Shown: positions 7,474 to 14,891, counted from the first letter of the stretch. The stretch: DNA of 16,732 nucleotides from Collinsella sp. AF23-4AC (GCF_003462685.1 NZ_QRVE01000027.1:1-16732), one strand, 5' to 3'. Notes: generated by a model not told the origin, from the sequence alone. Numbers and translations: made by a program.

Positions 7474-8865
7474 CTACACCTTCATCGGCGCCGGCTCATG
7501 CGGCTCGCCGTTCAGCTCGACGATGACCTGCGTCCCCACGCCCTCCTGGGACTTCACGCGCATGCCAGAATCTTCCCCGTAAAAGAAATGGATGCGCTGA
7601 AGCACGTTGAAGAGCGCCAGGCCGCAGCCTCGCTTGATGGAGCCGTCGGCGGTAATGCTCTCGGGCTCCTCTCGGCGATGCTGCTCAAACAGGTGCGCGC
7701 AGACTTCTTCGCTCATACCGATGCCGTCATCTTCGACGATGATCTCCAGACCGTCATCGGTCTCAAAAGCCCCAACACGAATAGAAAGCGGCTCGGTCTC
7801 GCGCTGGGCATGCTTGATACAGTTTTCGAGCAGCGGCTGTAAGATAAACGGCGGCACCATGCTGTCGCGCACCTCAAAGTCGATGTCGACCGAAACGCGC
7901 AGACGGCCGTCGCCATACCGGGCCTGCATAAGATTGATATAACGAGTGCCCTGTTCCACCTCATGCTCGAGCGTGGTGAGCGTATCGGAGTCAGAAAGCG
8001 TCTGACGATAGTAATTGGAAAAGTCGATCAGCAGCGATCGCGCCTTGTCGGGCTCGGTTCGCACGAGCGACACGATAGTGCTGATGGTATTGAACAGAAA
8101 ATGCGGGTCGACCTGCGACTGTAGGGCGCGCAGCTCCACGCGGGCCGTAAGCTCGTCCTGGCGCTCGAGCTCAAAGCTGGCGAGCTGCGTGGAAATGAGA
8201 TCGGCAAAGCCCGAGGCTAACGCCGTCTGGCGCATATCGATGCTGCTCAGGCGGGGATAGTACAGCTCGAGCGTACCCACGCAATGCCCGCGCACGGTAA
8301 GCGGTGCGACAATACCGGCGCGCAGGCGGGGAAAATAGCCACCCGTCTCATTGGAGGTGTCACGCGAAAACACGCTCTGCTCGCCCGTCTCAATCACACT
8401 GAGCGTGGTCTCGAGCACGACCGGGGTGCCGGCGGGACACTTTGTCGAATCCTCGCCCCAACTTGCCAACACCTGCTTGCCGTCGGTGAAGCAGATGGCC
8501 GAGGCGATAGTTTCGGACAGAATGATTTTGGAGGCGCCCAGGGCAGCTTCGGGCGTAAGGCCACGCGACGTGTAGGCGAATATTTTTGATGCGATGGCGA
8601 GTGTACGGTCGGTTGCGCTCGATGTGAGGTCGTCGGGGACCACAAAGACATACGAGAAAAAGAAGCACAGCATGACCAGGCCGGCAATAACGACAACGCC
8701 CGGAACGGGATTGGGATTATCGGTTAAATCCCAGATAAGCAACAGGATAAGCGCCGGAACGACAACACCGAGCAGGATGGCCTGGACCACATGCTGGGCC
8801 GTACGAAAGACCTTGGTAGAGTTGTAGCTCTTGCCCAGAATCAGCCTATTGAGATCCACCGTCAT
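7474..8865 (-). CDS. LytS/YehU-type sensor histidine kinase (second pair)
   Basis: This 463-residue membrane kinase has the same layout as the first. There are two hydrophobic segments (about 26-46 and 56-76), a GAF-like region (about 85-225), and a His_kinase motif DPHFLFNTISTI with H255. The ATPase domain shows QPLLENCIKHA (N348), DDGIGM (from D380) and GCGLALFN (413-420). The start is ambiguous. The ATG at 8865 directly abuts an AAGGAG ribosome binding site, whereas a GTG two codons later (8859) sits at the ideal 6-nt spacing. A longer frame reaching 8928 would run through the upstream terminator and is unlikely. It is followed 39 nt later by its LytTR regulator. Confidence 0.92.
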   Translation of the reverse strand: MTVDLNRLILGKSYNSTKVFRTAQHVVQAILLGVVVPALILLLIWDLTDNPNPVPGVVVIAGLVMLCFFFSYVFVVPDDLTSSATDRTLAIASKIFAYTSRGLTPEAALGASKIILSETIASAICFTDGKQVLASWGEDSTKCPAGTPVVLETTLSVIETGEQSVFSRDTSNETGGYFPRLRAGIVAPLTVRGHCVGTLELYYPRLSSIDMRQTALASGFADLISTQLASFELERQDELTARVELRALQSQVDPHFLFNTISTIVSLVRTEPDKARSLLIDFSNYYRQTLSDSDTLTTLEHEVEQGTRYINLMQARYGDGRLRVSVDIDFEVRDSMVPPFILQPLLENCIKHAQRETEPLSIRVGAFETDDGLEIIVEDDGIGMSEEVCAHLFEQHRREEPESITADGSIKRGCGLALFNVLQRIHFFYGEDSGMRVKSQEGVGTQVIVELNGEPHEPAPMKV

Positions 8866-8892
8866 CTCCTTCTTACTGACGCACCTCATAGC

Positions 8893-8919
8893 AATAAAGA
8901 GGGCCGCAAGCGACCCTCT
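8893..8919 (-). terminator. Terminator after the amidohydrolase gene
   Basis: Read leftward, AGAGGGTCG (8919-8911) pairs with CGGCCCTCT (8906-8898) with one G-U pair and a 4-nt loop. A short, interrupted T-rich tail (TTTATT) follows. It lies 58 nt beyond the amidohydrolase stop and ends about 30 nt before the second kinase start. Confidence 0.75.
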
Positions 8920-8921
8920 CC

Positions 8922-8936
8922 ATTGCATTATGCAAT
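8922..8936. repeat. Perfect short inverted repeat next to the terminator
   Basis: ATTGCAT (8922-8928) and ATGCAAT (8930-8936) are exact reverse complements around one base. It directly adjoins the terminator hairpin and lies upstream of the second kinase. It could be an operator or overlap a promoter (CATAAT is contained on the minus strand). It could also be chance. Confidence 0.4.
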
Positions 8937-8977
8937 CAAAAACTGTGTTTTACATCCAGCCATCGACAAACGGTATC

Positions 8978-10255
8978 TTAGGCGCTGTATTTGTTGGCCT
9001 CGCCAAAGGTGCCAGCCTCGACGATCCAGCCGTCCTTCATGATGACGTCCATGTTGTCGGTGTTGAGCACGTGGATGTCGGCGGCGACGTCACCGTTGAC
9101 GACCAGCAGGTCGGCGCACTTGCCGGCCTCGATGGAACCGGTCTCGTCCTCGATGTGGCACATCTTGGCACCGTTGAGGGTGGCACAGGTGATGGTCTCG
9201 ACCGGGGTGAAGCCGATCTTGTCGACGAACTCGTACATCTCCTCGATAGAGCAGGTGCCGTACGGGGTGACGAAAGAGAAGGAGTCGGAGCCGATCGTCA
9301 TGACGACGCCGCGCTTCTTGGCCTCGCGCAGGCAGTCGTAGTTGCGCTGCAGCTCCTTCTCGACCAGGGTGCCCTCGTACTTGTCGTGCAGCTCGGGGAC
9401 GTAGACGGGCGGATAGGTGGCGTACCAAGTGGGCAGGAAGGCGATCGTCGGGGTGAAGAAGGTGCCCTGCTCGGCCATGAGGTCCATGGTGCGCTCATCG
9501 ATATCGAAGCCGTGAATCAACTGCTCGCAGCCAAAGCGAACGGAATCGTAGGCAGCGGCGTGGTTGTTGTAGCAGTGGCTCCACACGGGGATGCCGACCA
9601 TCTTTGCCTCTTCGACCACGGCCTGGATCTCCTCGGAGCAGTAGTGCTGGTCGCGGCCGGAGTCCCAGCGCCAGATGCCGCCACCGGTAGCCCAGATCTT
9701 GATGGCATCGGGGTTCTCGCGCAGGCGACGACGGACGGCCTTACGCAGATCCCAAGGACCGTCGACCTGATCGCCCCAGGGGTGCGATTCCTTGTTGAGC
9801 TCCTGGCTGCAGTGGTGGGAGTCGCCGTGGCCGGCAACGCGGCAGAAGCCAAGGCCGGTTGCCAGAACGCGCGGGCCCTTGAAGACGCCCTTGTCGATGC
9901 AGTCACGGATCTGGATACCAAAGCGGCCGATCTCGCAGACGGTGGTGAGGCCGTGGGTGAGGCAGTCGTAGGCCTGCTTGACGGCGACGGCCTGCTTCTC
10001 GAGGAGCGGCTGCATGACCCAGTCGGTGTCATCGTCGGTCAGGTTGCCCGAGAAGTGCAGGTGGGTGTCGATCAGGCCGGGAAGGACGGTCTTGCCGGCG
10101 GCGTCGATGACCTCAACGCCCTCGGGAAGGTCCTGCATGACACCGGCGTACTCGATCTTGCCGTTGTCGTCGACGAGAACGAGGGAGTTCTCGACCGGCT
10201 CGGCACCGGTACCGTCGATGAGCTTGCCGCCAACGATTGCATACTTAGTGGACAT
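8978..10255 (-). CDS. Metal-dependent amidohydrolase (imidazolonepropionase/prolidase-like)
   Basis: This 425-residue protein belongs to the amidohydrolase TIM-barrel superfamily. It shows the metal-binding HLH (H65, H67 in LIDTHLHFSG), K186 in AIKIWATGGGIW as the likely carboxylated lysine, H227 in WSHCYN, H248 in LIHGF, and the catalytic D324 in IGSDSF. The flanking beta-sandwich is made from both ends (about 1-58 and 370-425). The subgroup is the imidazolonepropionase-like/Xaa-Pro-dipeptidase-like one, whose characterised members hydrolyse cyclic amides or peptides of basic or proline residues; the substrate here cannot be read. There is no signal peptide, so it is cytoplasmic. AAGGAGG precedes the ATG. 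Strongly biased codons suggest high expression. It lies 131 nt downstream of an APC permease on the same strand, which probably imports its substrate. Confidence 0.88.
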   Translation of the reverse strand: MSTKYAIVGGKLIDGTGAEPVENSLVLVDDNGKIEYAGVMQDLPEGVEVIDAAGKTVLPGLIDTHLHFSGNLTDDDTDWVMQPLLEKQAVAVKQAYDCLTHGLTTVCEIGRFGIQIRDCIDKGVFKGPRVLATGLGFCRVAGHGDSHHCSQELNKESHPWGDQVDGPWDLRKAVRRRLRENPDAIKIWATGGGIWRWDSGRDQHYCSEEIQAVVEEAKMVGIPVWSHCYNNHAAAYDSVRFGCEQLIHGFDIDERTMDLMAEQGTFFTPTIAFLPTWYATYPPVYVPELHDKYEGTLVEKELQRNYDCLREAKKRGVVMTIGSDSFSFVTPYGTCSIEEMYEFVDKIGFTPVETITCATLNGAKMCHIEDETGSIEAGKCADLLVVNGDVAADIHVLNTDNMDVIMKDGWIVEAGTFGEANKYSA

Positions 10256-10285
10256 GGTTCCTCCTTATGGATCCATATAGTGGGC

Positions 10286-10309
10286 GAGGCCGTGTTGGGT
10301 TAAGGCCTC
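10286..10309 (-). other. Hairpin in the amidohydrolase leader
   Basis: GAGGCC (10286-10291) pairs with GGCCTC (10304-10309) around a 12-nt loop. There is no T-run. A separate 12-bp palindrome, TATGGATCCATA (10266-10277), lies between this hairpin and the ribosome binding site. Either could affect expression of the amidohydrolase; no known riboswitch is recognised. Confidence 0.35.
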
Positions 10310-10328
10310 ACAAAACTACCCAAGTGGT

Positions 10329-10380
10329 GCCGGGTTCGGTGCGCGAAAGAGAGGATCCCGCGCACCCGATCCGCCCCGGC
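10329..10380 (-). other. Long stem-loop after the permease stop
   Basis: GCCGGG (10329-10334) pairs with CCCGGC (10375-10380), and GGTGCGCG (10338-10345) pairs with CGCGCACC (10359-10366), giving a bulged hairpin 6 nt beyond the permease stop codon. No T-run follows in the minus direction, so it is better read as a 3'-end stabilising or processing hairpin, or a weak terminator, than as a full stop. It could set different levels of permease and hydrolase. Confidence 0.5.
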
Positions 10381-10386
10381 TAGGCG

Positions 10387-11838
10387 CTACTTTTTGCGAG
10401 AATTGGTAAAGGCCATAAGAGCCAGGCCAATGGCCAGCCAGCCGATCACGATGCTCCACTCCACCATGTTGAGGGAGGCGGGAGAGAACGGGATTACGAG
10501 CAGGCCGATGATGACGGCGCAGGCAGCGACAGCGAGGCAGATGCCAAACTTGCCGCCGGGCACCTCGTAGGGACGAGGCAGGTCGGGCTCGGTGAAGCGC
10601 ATGCGCAGGCAAGCGAGGGCGACCATGCCGCAGGAGAAGATGAAGGCGAGGGCCGACACGTTAGTCAGAGGAATGAGCATGTTCTTGCCCAGGAACGGAC
10701 CGATGACGGTGATGACGCCCAGGACGACGCAGGCGAGCTTGGGAGCGCCGGACTTGGGGTCGACCTCGGCGAATTTCTCGGGCAGCTGGCCCTTGCGGCC
10801 CATGGCAAGCATGATGCGGCTCGTGGCGCCGTAGAAGGAGTTCATCGGGCCCATGGGTCCAAGCGTAGCGATGACGAGCATGGCCAGGTACAGAAGCATG
10901 TTGATGCCCTTGAGGCAGGCAAGCGCGGGAACCGGGCTCTTAACAAACTCATGCCAGTCGAGGATGGTGCCGAACGAGTAGATGCAGACCATGTAGAAGC
11001 CGCCGGCGGCCAGCAGGGCCAGGGAGATGATCTTACCGAACTTGTTCCAGTTGAGGCCCTCGGCTGCTTCCTCAGCCTGCTGAGGAATGGTGTCGAAGCC
11101 GGCGTAGAAGAACGGGGTCAGAACCAGGACCGACACGATACCGGCGAACAGGCTGGTGCCCTCGGTAGCGGGCTTGCCGCCGCCAGCACCGGTGACCTGG
11201 GAGAACACGGGCATGGCGTTGTCCGGCGAACCGGTGAACAGCGAGACGCCCATGGCGAGCAGCATGCCGCAGAGCAGGGCCTTGGTCAGGAAGGCCTGCA
11301 GCTTGGCGGCCGAGCTGGCACCGCGGAAGTTGAGGAAGATGACGTAGGTTGCAAAGCCGAGCGCGATCAGCGTCGGGAACAGGTAAACGTCGGCACCCAG
11401 GATGGTGTAGAGCTTGACGGCGCGCAGCCACTCAAGGCCTGGCAGGCTGCCGAACATCTCGGACACGAGAGTCGAGATGGCGATGGCCTCCCACGGGCAC
11501 AGGATGCCGTTGCCCAGGGCCAGGAGCCAGCCGGTGATGTAGCTCATCGTACGGCCAAAGCTACGATCGACATACTCGACGATGCCGCCCGAAATGGGGA
11601 TAGCAGCCGTGAGCTCACCGAAAACAGCTCCGACGGGCACGAGGAAGATTGCGCCCAAGAGGAATGCAATCATAGCGGGAACGGGACCGCCGCCCACGAC
11701 CATCCAGTCGCCGACCTGCAGAACCCAGCCAGTTCCGATGATGGCGCCGAAACCGATGGTGAAGAAGTTCCAGAGCGAAAGCGTTTTCTTCATGCCGCCG
11801 TTACCTTCGACTGCAACTTCTGCGTTCTTGTCCGCCAT
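10387..11838 (-). CDS. APC-superfamily amino-acid/amine permease
   Basis: This 483-residue protein has about 12-13 hydrophobic segments. The first carries the APC hallmark unwound helix motif GFGAIIGTGW (33-42), and PISGGIVEYVDRSFG follows the second and third segments. The basic tail ends in NSRKK. The family uses proton or sodium coupling, or substrate exchange, to move amino acids and amines. The transported compound is not evident. An AAAGGAGG ribosome binding site precedes the ATG, and codon use is strongly biased, as in the amidohydrolase and carbamate kinase. It is the first gene of the permease-amidohydrolase unit and has a long upstream region (11839-12199) rich in hairpins. The best guess is uptake of the amidohydrolase's substrate. 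Confidence 0.9.
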   Translation of the reverse strand: MADKNAEVAVEGNGGMKKTLSLWNFFTIGFGAIIGTGWVLQVGDWMVVGGGPVPAMIAFLLGAIFLVPVGAVFGELTAAIPISGGIVEYVDRSFGRTMSYITGWLLALGNGILCPWEAIAISTLVSEMFGSLPGLEWLRAVKLYTILGADVYLFPTLIALGFATYVIFLNFRGASSAAKLQAFLTKALLCGMLLAMGVSLFTGSPDNAMPVFSQVTGAGGGKPATEGTSLFAGIVSVLVLTPFFYAGFDTIPQQAEEAAEGLNWNKFGKIISLALLAAGGFYMVCIYSFGTILDWHEFVKSPVPALACLKGINMLLYLAMLVIATLGPMGPMNSFYGATSRIMLAMGRKGQLPEKFAEVDPKSGAPKLACVVLGVITVIGPFLGKNMLIPLTNVSALAFIFSCGMVALACLRMRFTEPDLPRPYEVPGGKFGICLAVAACAVIIGLLVIPFSPASLNMVEWSIVIGWLAIGLALMAFTNSRKK

Positions 11839-12199
11839 TGTTCCCCTCCTTTCCTTATTGACGCCTCTTTGGCGTCACCCCTTGCGCGGTCTGTTTTGCC
11901 GCGCGCTTTTATTTCGTGGCTTTACAATACGGCCTTGGCACAGCAGCGCCGCTTGTGGCTCGACCGAGGGCAGAACTGCAAAACGAGCGGCGCCGTTTTT
12001 GGGACGAACGGCACGGTTTGCCGCTCATTGTTGTCGCCCGTCCGACGGGCGTACGCTCATCGGACGCATATAGAGATGTTTTTGAGGCCGTGTGTTTTGC
12101 GCCTTTCGTACCGTTTACCGAGCTTTTGACGCGCGGACCCATTTGTTGCACATCTTTTTTGTAGGATAGACAGGTTATACATGAGACAAGGCGGTACGA
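11839..12199. other. Divergent intergenic region with several hairpins
   Basis: This 361-nt gap separates the leftward permease from the rightward peptidase and must hold both promoters. No convincing gene is seen. Hairpins are: GACGCC 11860-11865 with GGCGTC 11871-11876; GCGCGG 11884-11889 with CCGCGC 11899-11904, followed by a T-rich run on the plus strand; GAGCGGC 11985-11991 with GCCGCTC 12020-12026, enclosing GCCGTT 11992-11997 with AACGGC 12007-12012; and CGCCCGT 12035-12041 with ACGGGCG 12045-12051. If the permease transcript starts beyond 12051, its leader would be over 200 nt and highly structured. No named riboswitch class is recognised. Confidence 0.45.
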
Positions 12200-13201
12200 A
12201 TGGCATACGGATACAACGACGGTGATCAACGGCGACAAAGCGTTCGCCTTGCTGGCCGCACCACGCCAACGCCCAGAAGCACCTCCGACAACGACAACCC
12301 GCAGCGCCCCCAAGTGCAGACCGGGGCTTCTTCGCGGCAACAGAACCGTACCGTGCAGCAGTCAGACCGCGTGAGTACGAGCACACGCCAACGTCAGACC
12401 GACATATCGCAGCCGCGCCGCTACGATCGCCGTAAGACCGACTACTACGTTAAATGTTCCTTTTCGCGACCTCAACGCGATCGCGGCAATTCCGCCCCTC
12501 GCCCCGCGTCGCATACCACAAGCCACGTGCTTCCGGCCCGCCGCCTACGCCTTGCGCTTTGCTCCATTGCCGCCTGCCTCGTCTTTGTGTTTTTGGGATC
12601 CTGTATCTCCCACGGATCAGCCGGTCTTGAGCCCACTGCCGAGGACAAGCTGCTTAAAGCTCCCATCGCGCCCGGTTACTCCTTTGCGTTCTCGACCCCA
12701 CGCTCGCAATGGCAGGCCGGCACCATGCCCCACATCTACCAAATTGACCCCGCATGGTCGGAGCTGCCCTATGCCGGCGGCACTATTCGCGAAAACGCTT
12801 GCGGCCCCACTTGTCTCACCATGGTCTATATCTTTAAGACTGGCCACGCCGATAAGACACCGGTCGATATATGCGCACTGGCCGAAGCCGGCAACTACGC
12901 CCCCACTGGTGCCACCGAGTGGTCGTTTATGACAGGCGGTGCGTGGCAGCTGGGACTCAACGGAACACAGCTCTATAACGATCGCGAATCGATTACCCAA
13001 GCACTTCGCTCGGGTGCGCCCGTTATCGCCGCAGTGCGCCCCGGTACGTTTACCAACGTAGGCCACTACATCGTGCTCTACGGCATCGACGATGCCAGCC
13101 AGATTGGCGTCTACGACCCCAACTCGGCCAGCCGCAGCGCCCGTCGCTGGGGCGTCGTAGAGGTCCTCAACGAAGTCGAAGCCATGTGGGCCTACTACTA
13201 G
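12200..13201 (+). CDS. Membrane-anchored C39-like cysteine peptidase
   Basis: This 333-residue protein has three parts. Residues 1-115 are hydrophilic, rich in Gln, Arg, Ser and Thr, and look disordered. Residues about 114-136 form one hydrophobic span preceded by RRLRL. The rest is a peptidase C39-like domain (about 175-333). Likely catalytic residues are C201 in ENACGPTCLT, H289 in VGHYIVLYGID and D306 in VYDPNS. C39 and C39-like enzymes cut peptides, often Gly-Gly leaders, but this gene is not fused to an ABC transporter and no leader-peptide gene is nearby. The span ends in LGSC (132-135), which resembles a lipobox but is far from the N-terminus. By the positive-inside rule the peptidase faces outward. 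AAGGCGG precedes the ATG by 5 nt. It stands alone on the plus strand. Confidence 0.85.
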   Translation: MAYGYNDGDQRRQSVRLAGRTTPTPRSTSDNDNPQRPQVQTGASSRQQNRTVQQSDRVSTSTRQRQTDISQPRRYDRRKTDYYVKCSFSRPQRDRGNSAPRPASHTTSHVLPARRLRLALCSIAACLVFVFLGSCISHGSAGLEPTAEDKLLKAPIAPGYSFAFSTPRSQWQAGTMPHIYQIDPAWSELPYAGGTIRENACGPTCLTMVYIFKTGHADKTPVDICALAEAGNYAPTGATEWSFMTGGAWQLGLNGTQLYNDRESITQALRSGAPVIAAVRPGTFTNVGHYIVLYGIDDASQIGVYDPNSASRSARRWGVVEVLNEVEAMWAYY

Positions 13202-13235
13202 TCGTTTAAGAATGTCCCCAATGACTAGGTGAATA

Positions 13236-13270
13236 GCAAAAGCCCCGCAGCCGGAGCGGACTGCGGGGCT
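13236..13270 (-). terminator. Intrinsic terminator after carbamate kinase
   Basis: AGCCCCGCAG (13241-13250) and CTGCGGGGCT (13261-13270) form a perfect 10-bp stem with a 10-nt loop. Read leftward it is followed by TTTTGC. It closes the carbamate kinase unit. On the plus strand there is no T-run, so it does not clearly serve the peptidase gene. Confidence 0.88.
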
Positions 13271-13289
13271 CATGAAGAGAGGCTAGTTT

Positions 13290-13313
13290 GTGGGCGCTTT
13301 GCCTGGCGCCCAC
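13290..13313 (-). other. Second stem-loop in the carbamate kinase 3' region
   Basis: GTGGGCGC (13290-13297) pairs perfectly with GCGCCCAC (13306-13313) around an 8-nt loop. It lies between the stop codon and the main terminator. There is no T-run, so it may stabilise the 3' end of the mRNA. Confidence 0.5.
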
Positions 13314-13335
13314 GAGAGAGGCAACAGAGTAGAGA

Positions 13336-14298
13336 CTACTCGTGGATGCGGGTACCGGAGAGACCGGCCATGGTCTCGGCGGCCTTGTCCAGGGCACCGA
13401 TGATGCAGGTGCGGCCCTTGCGGGAGCGGGCAAACTTGATGGCGGCGCGGACCTTGGGCTCCATGGAGCCCTTGCCGAACTGACCCTCGTCGGCCAGGCG
13501 CTCGGCCTCGTCGGCGGTGATGTCCTCGAGCTCCTCCTGGTTGGGCTTGCCAAAGTTGATGGCGACATGCTCAACGGCGGTCAGCAGGAACAGAACGTCG
13601 GCGTCGCAGTCCTCGGCCAGCAGCTCGCCGCCCAGGTCCTTGTCGATAACGGCGGGAACGCCCTTGTAGCAGCCCTTGTTCTCGTAGTCGCGGACGACGG
13701 GGATGCCGCCGCCACCGCAGGCGATGACGATGAACTCGTTGTCGAGCAGGTTGAGGATGGAGTCAGCCTCGACGATCTTCTTGGGATCAGGGGAAGCGAC
13801 AACGCGACGCCAGCCGCGGCCGGAATCCTCGACGAAGACCTTGGAAGGATCCTCGGCCATGAACTCCTTGGCCTGCTCCTCGGTGTAGAAGGGACCGATC
13901 GGCTTGGTCGGGTTCTTGAACGCGGGATCGTCCGGGTCGCACTCGATCTGGGTGACGACGGTGGCGGCGTGCCAACGCTTATAGCGCTTGTGCATCTCGC
14001 GGCCGATGCCCTGCTGCAGGTGATAGCCAATGTAGCCCTGGGACATGGCGCCGCACTCGGGCAGCGGCATCTCGGGGGTGCCGATGGCGTCGTGGGCAGC
14101 GGCGAAGGCGTTCTGGATCATGCCGACCTGCGGGCCGTTGCCGTGGGTGATGATGATCTCGTTGCCCTGCTCGATAAGACCAAGGAGAGCGTGGGCGGTG
14201 TTGCTCACGGCCTCGATCTGCTCGACGGGGTTGTTGCCGAGGGCGTTGCCGCCGAGGGCGACGACAATACGATCGGGCTTGCCAAGAGGCTTAGACAT
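13336..14298 (-). CDS. arcC: Carbamate kinase
   Basis: This 320-residue cytoplasmic enzyme transfers phosphate between carbamoyl phosphate and ADP, giving ATP plus carbamate, which breaks down to ammonia and CO2. Family motifs are all present: VALGGNAL (13-20), HGNGPQVG (52-59), SQGYIGY (86-92), TKPIGPFY (131-138), GRGWRRVVASP (160-170), ACGGGGIPV (193-201), VIDKD (217-221) and GSMEPKV (277-283). Length is normal. I start at the ATG at 14298 with AAAGGA 8 nt upstream; a longer frame to 14334 has no site. Codon use is strongly biased, suggesting high expression. Unusually, it is not next to arginine deiminase or a carbamoyltransferase here; its nearest metabolic neighbours are an amidohydrolase and APC permease on the same strand. 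A large inverted repeat (14334-14371) lies in its upstream region. Confidence 0.96.
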   Translation of the reverse strand: MSKPLGKPDRIVVALGGNALGNNPVEQIEAVSNTAHALLGLIEQGNEIIITHGNGPQVGMIQNAFAAAHDAIGTPEMPLPECGAMSQGYIGYHLQQGIGREMHKRYKRWHAATVVTQIECDPDDPAFKNPTKPIGPFYTEEQAKEFMAEDPSKVFVEDSGRGWRRVVASPDPKKIVEADSILNLLDNEFIVIACGGGGIPVVRDYENKGCYKGVPAVIDKDLGGELLAEDCDADVLFLLTAVEHVAINFGKPNQEELEDITADEAERLADEGQFGKGSMEPKVRAAIKFARSRKGRTCIIGALDKAAETMAGLSGTRIHE

Positions 14299-14333
14299 TG
14301 CTGGAATCCTTTCTGTAAAAGGCCTACAACCCA

Positions 14334-14371
14334 TTAATAACCCGCGTCCGTGCGATACGCGAGTTTATTAA
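14334..14371. promoter_or_regulatory. Imperfect inverted repeat upstream of carbamate kinase
   Basis: TTAATAACCCGCGT (14334-14347) is nearly the reverse complement of ACGCGAGTTTATTAA (14357-14371), with one mismatch and one bulge. It starts 35 nt upstream of the start codon. It could be a transcription-factor operator or a leader hairpin. A minus-strand TATAAA is present just further upstream, near 14375-14380, but no good -35 partner was found. Confidence 0.45.
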
Positions 14372-14664
14372 GGTTTATATTCTCTTTATCGCTCATTTTA
14401 TTCATTTTGAAAATACCTAAGCGGCGAACGGTCGATTTTACCCGCTCAGCGTAAAGAAGCCCAGTTCAGGCATATCTACGCCATTTACGTGCAACTTTAT
14501 TTAAATAGAGCAGGGATTAGACCAGATTATGCAAACTATATCTTTGCTAAACACAAAACGGACAGCGCAATATCTTACTCGCACTATACGCGATTCTATA
14601 CATTAATTTGACGAGTATGCACCCCTGCAAAAACATGGGGCTTTTCATCCAACATAAGGGATAG
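14372..14664. other. AT-rich spacer without a recognisable gene
   Basis: This stretch is clearly more AT-rich than the flanking genes. I see no supported coding region; a 26-codon frame at 14529 lacks a good ribosome binding site. It probably holds the carbamate kinase promoter at its left end. The composition shift fits accessory or eroded DNA. Confidence 0.4.
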
Positions 14665-14883
14665 CCGATCGCGCTTCACCCCGCGGCAAGCGACTGCGAG
14701 TTCGCAGTATGGAACTTTACCGTCGGCTTCTGCATGAACGCTACCGACGCCCTTTCGCTCCTGCGCGCCCAAGCAGCCGAGAACGCTAACGGCGCCACTG
14801 TCAACCTGGCCACCCTCAACAACGGCGCCGCCAGCCTTTTCGCAAAGTACCGTGCTGGCTCGCTGGCTTTGAGGCCTAAGTGA
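14665..14883 (+). pseudogene. C-terminal gene fragment, parent not identified
   Basis: A plus-strand frame opens after a TAG at 14662-14664 and runs 72 codons to a TGA at 14881. The translation reads as real protein: it includes CEFAVWNFTVGFCMNATDAL and a tail SLFAKYRAGSLALRPK, with G/C-rich third positions (GCC, AAC, CTC, GGC) like true genes here. There is no start codon or ribosome binding site at the left end; the only ATG (14734) is internal and unsupported. It is an island of high GC inside AT-rich DNA. I read it as the C-terminal remnant of a lost gene. An 81-residue frame on the other strand (14676-14921) is most likely its shadow. Confidence 0.55.
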
Positions 14884-14891
14884 GCTTTGCT

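Noticed and set aside
8831..10303. 490-codon plus-strand frame opposite the amidohydrolase
   Set aside because: It is low-complexity Val/Asp/Gly/Leu antisense of a gene with strong third-position GC bias; the minus-strand product has complete catalytic motifs.
10951..12129. 392-codon plus-strand frame opposite the permease
   Set aside because: It is Glu/Gly/His/Gln-rich antisense sequence with no family resemblance, and it runs on into the hairpin region.
13342..14337. 331-codon plus-strand frame opposite carbamate kinase
   Set aside because: It is an antisense shadow; the minus-strand frame carries every carbamate kinase motif.
14529..14609. 26-codon plus-strand small ORF in the AT-rich spacer
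   Set aside because: No ribosome binding site at proper spacing and no composition signal; AT-rich DNA makes such short frames common.
14630..14650. Possible terminator ACCCC...GGGG followed by TTTT
   Set aside because: Only about four base pairs can form and the next pairs mismatch, so the hairpin would be too weak.
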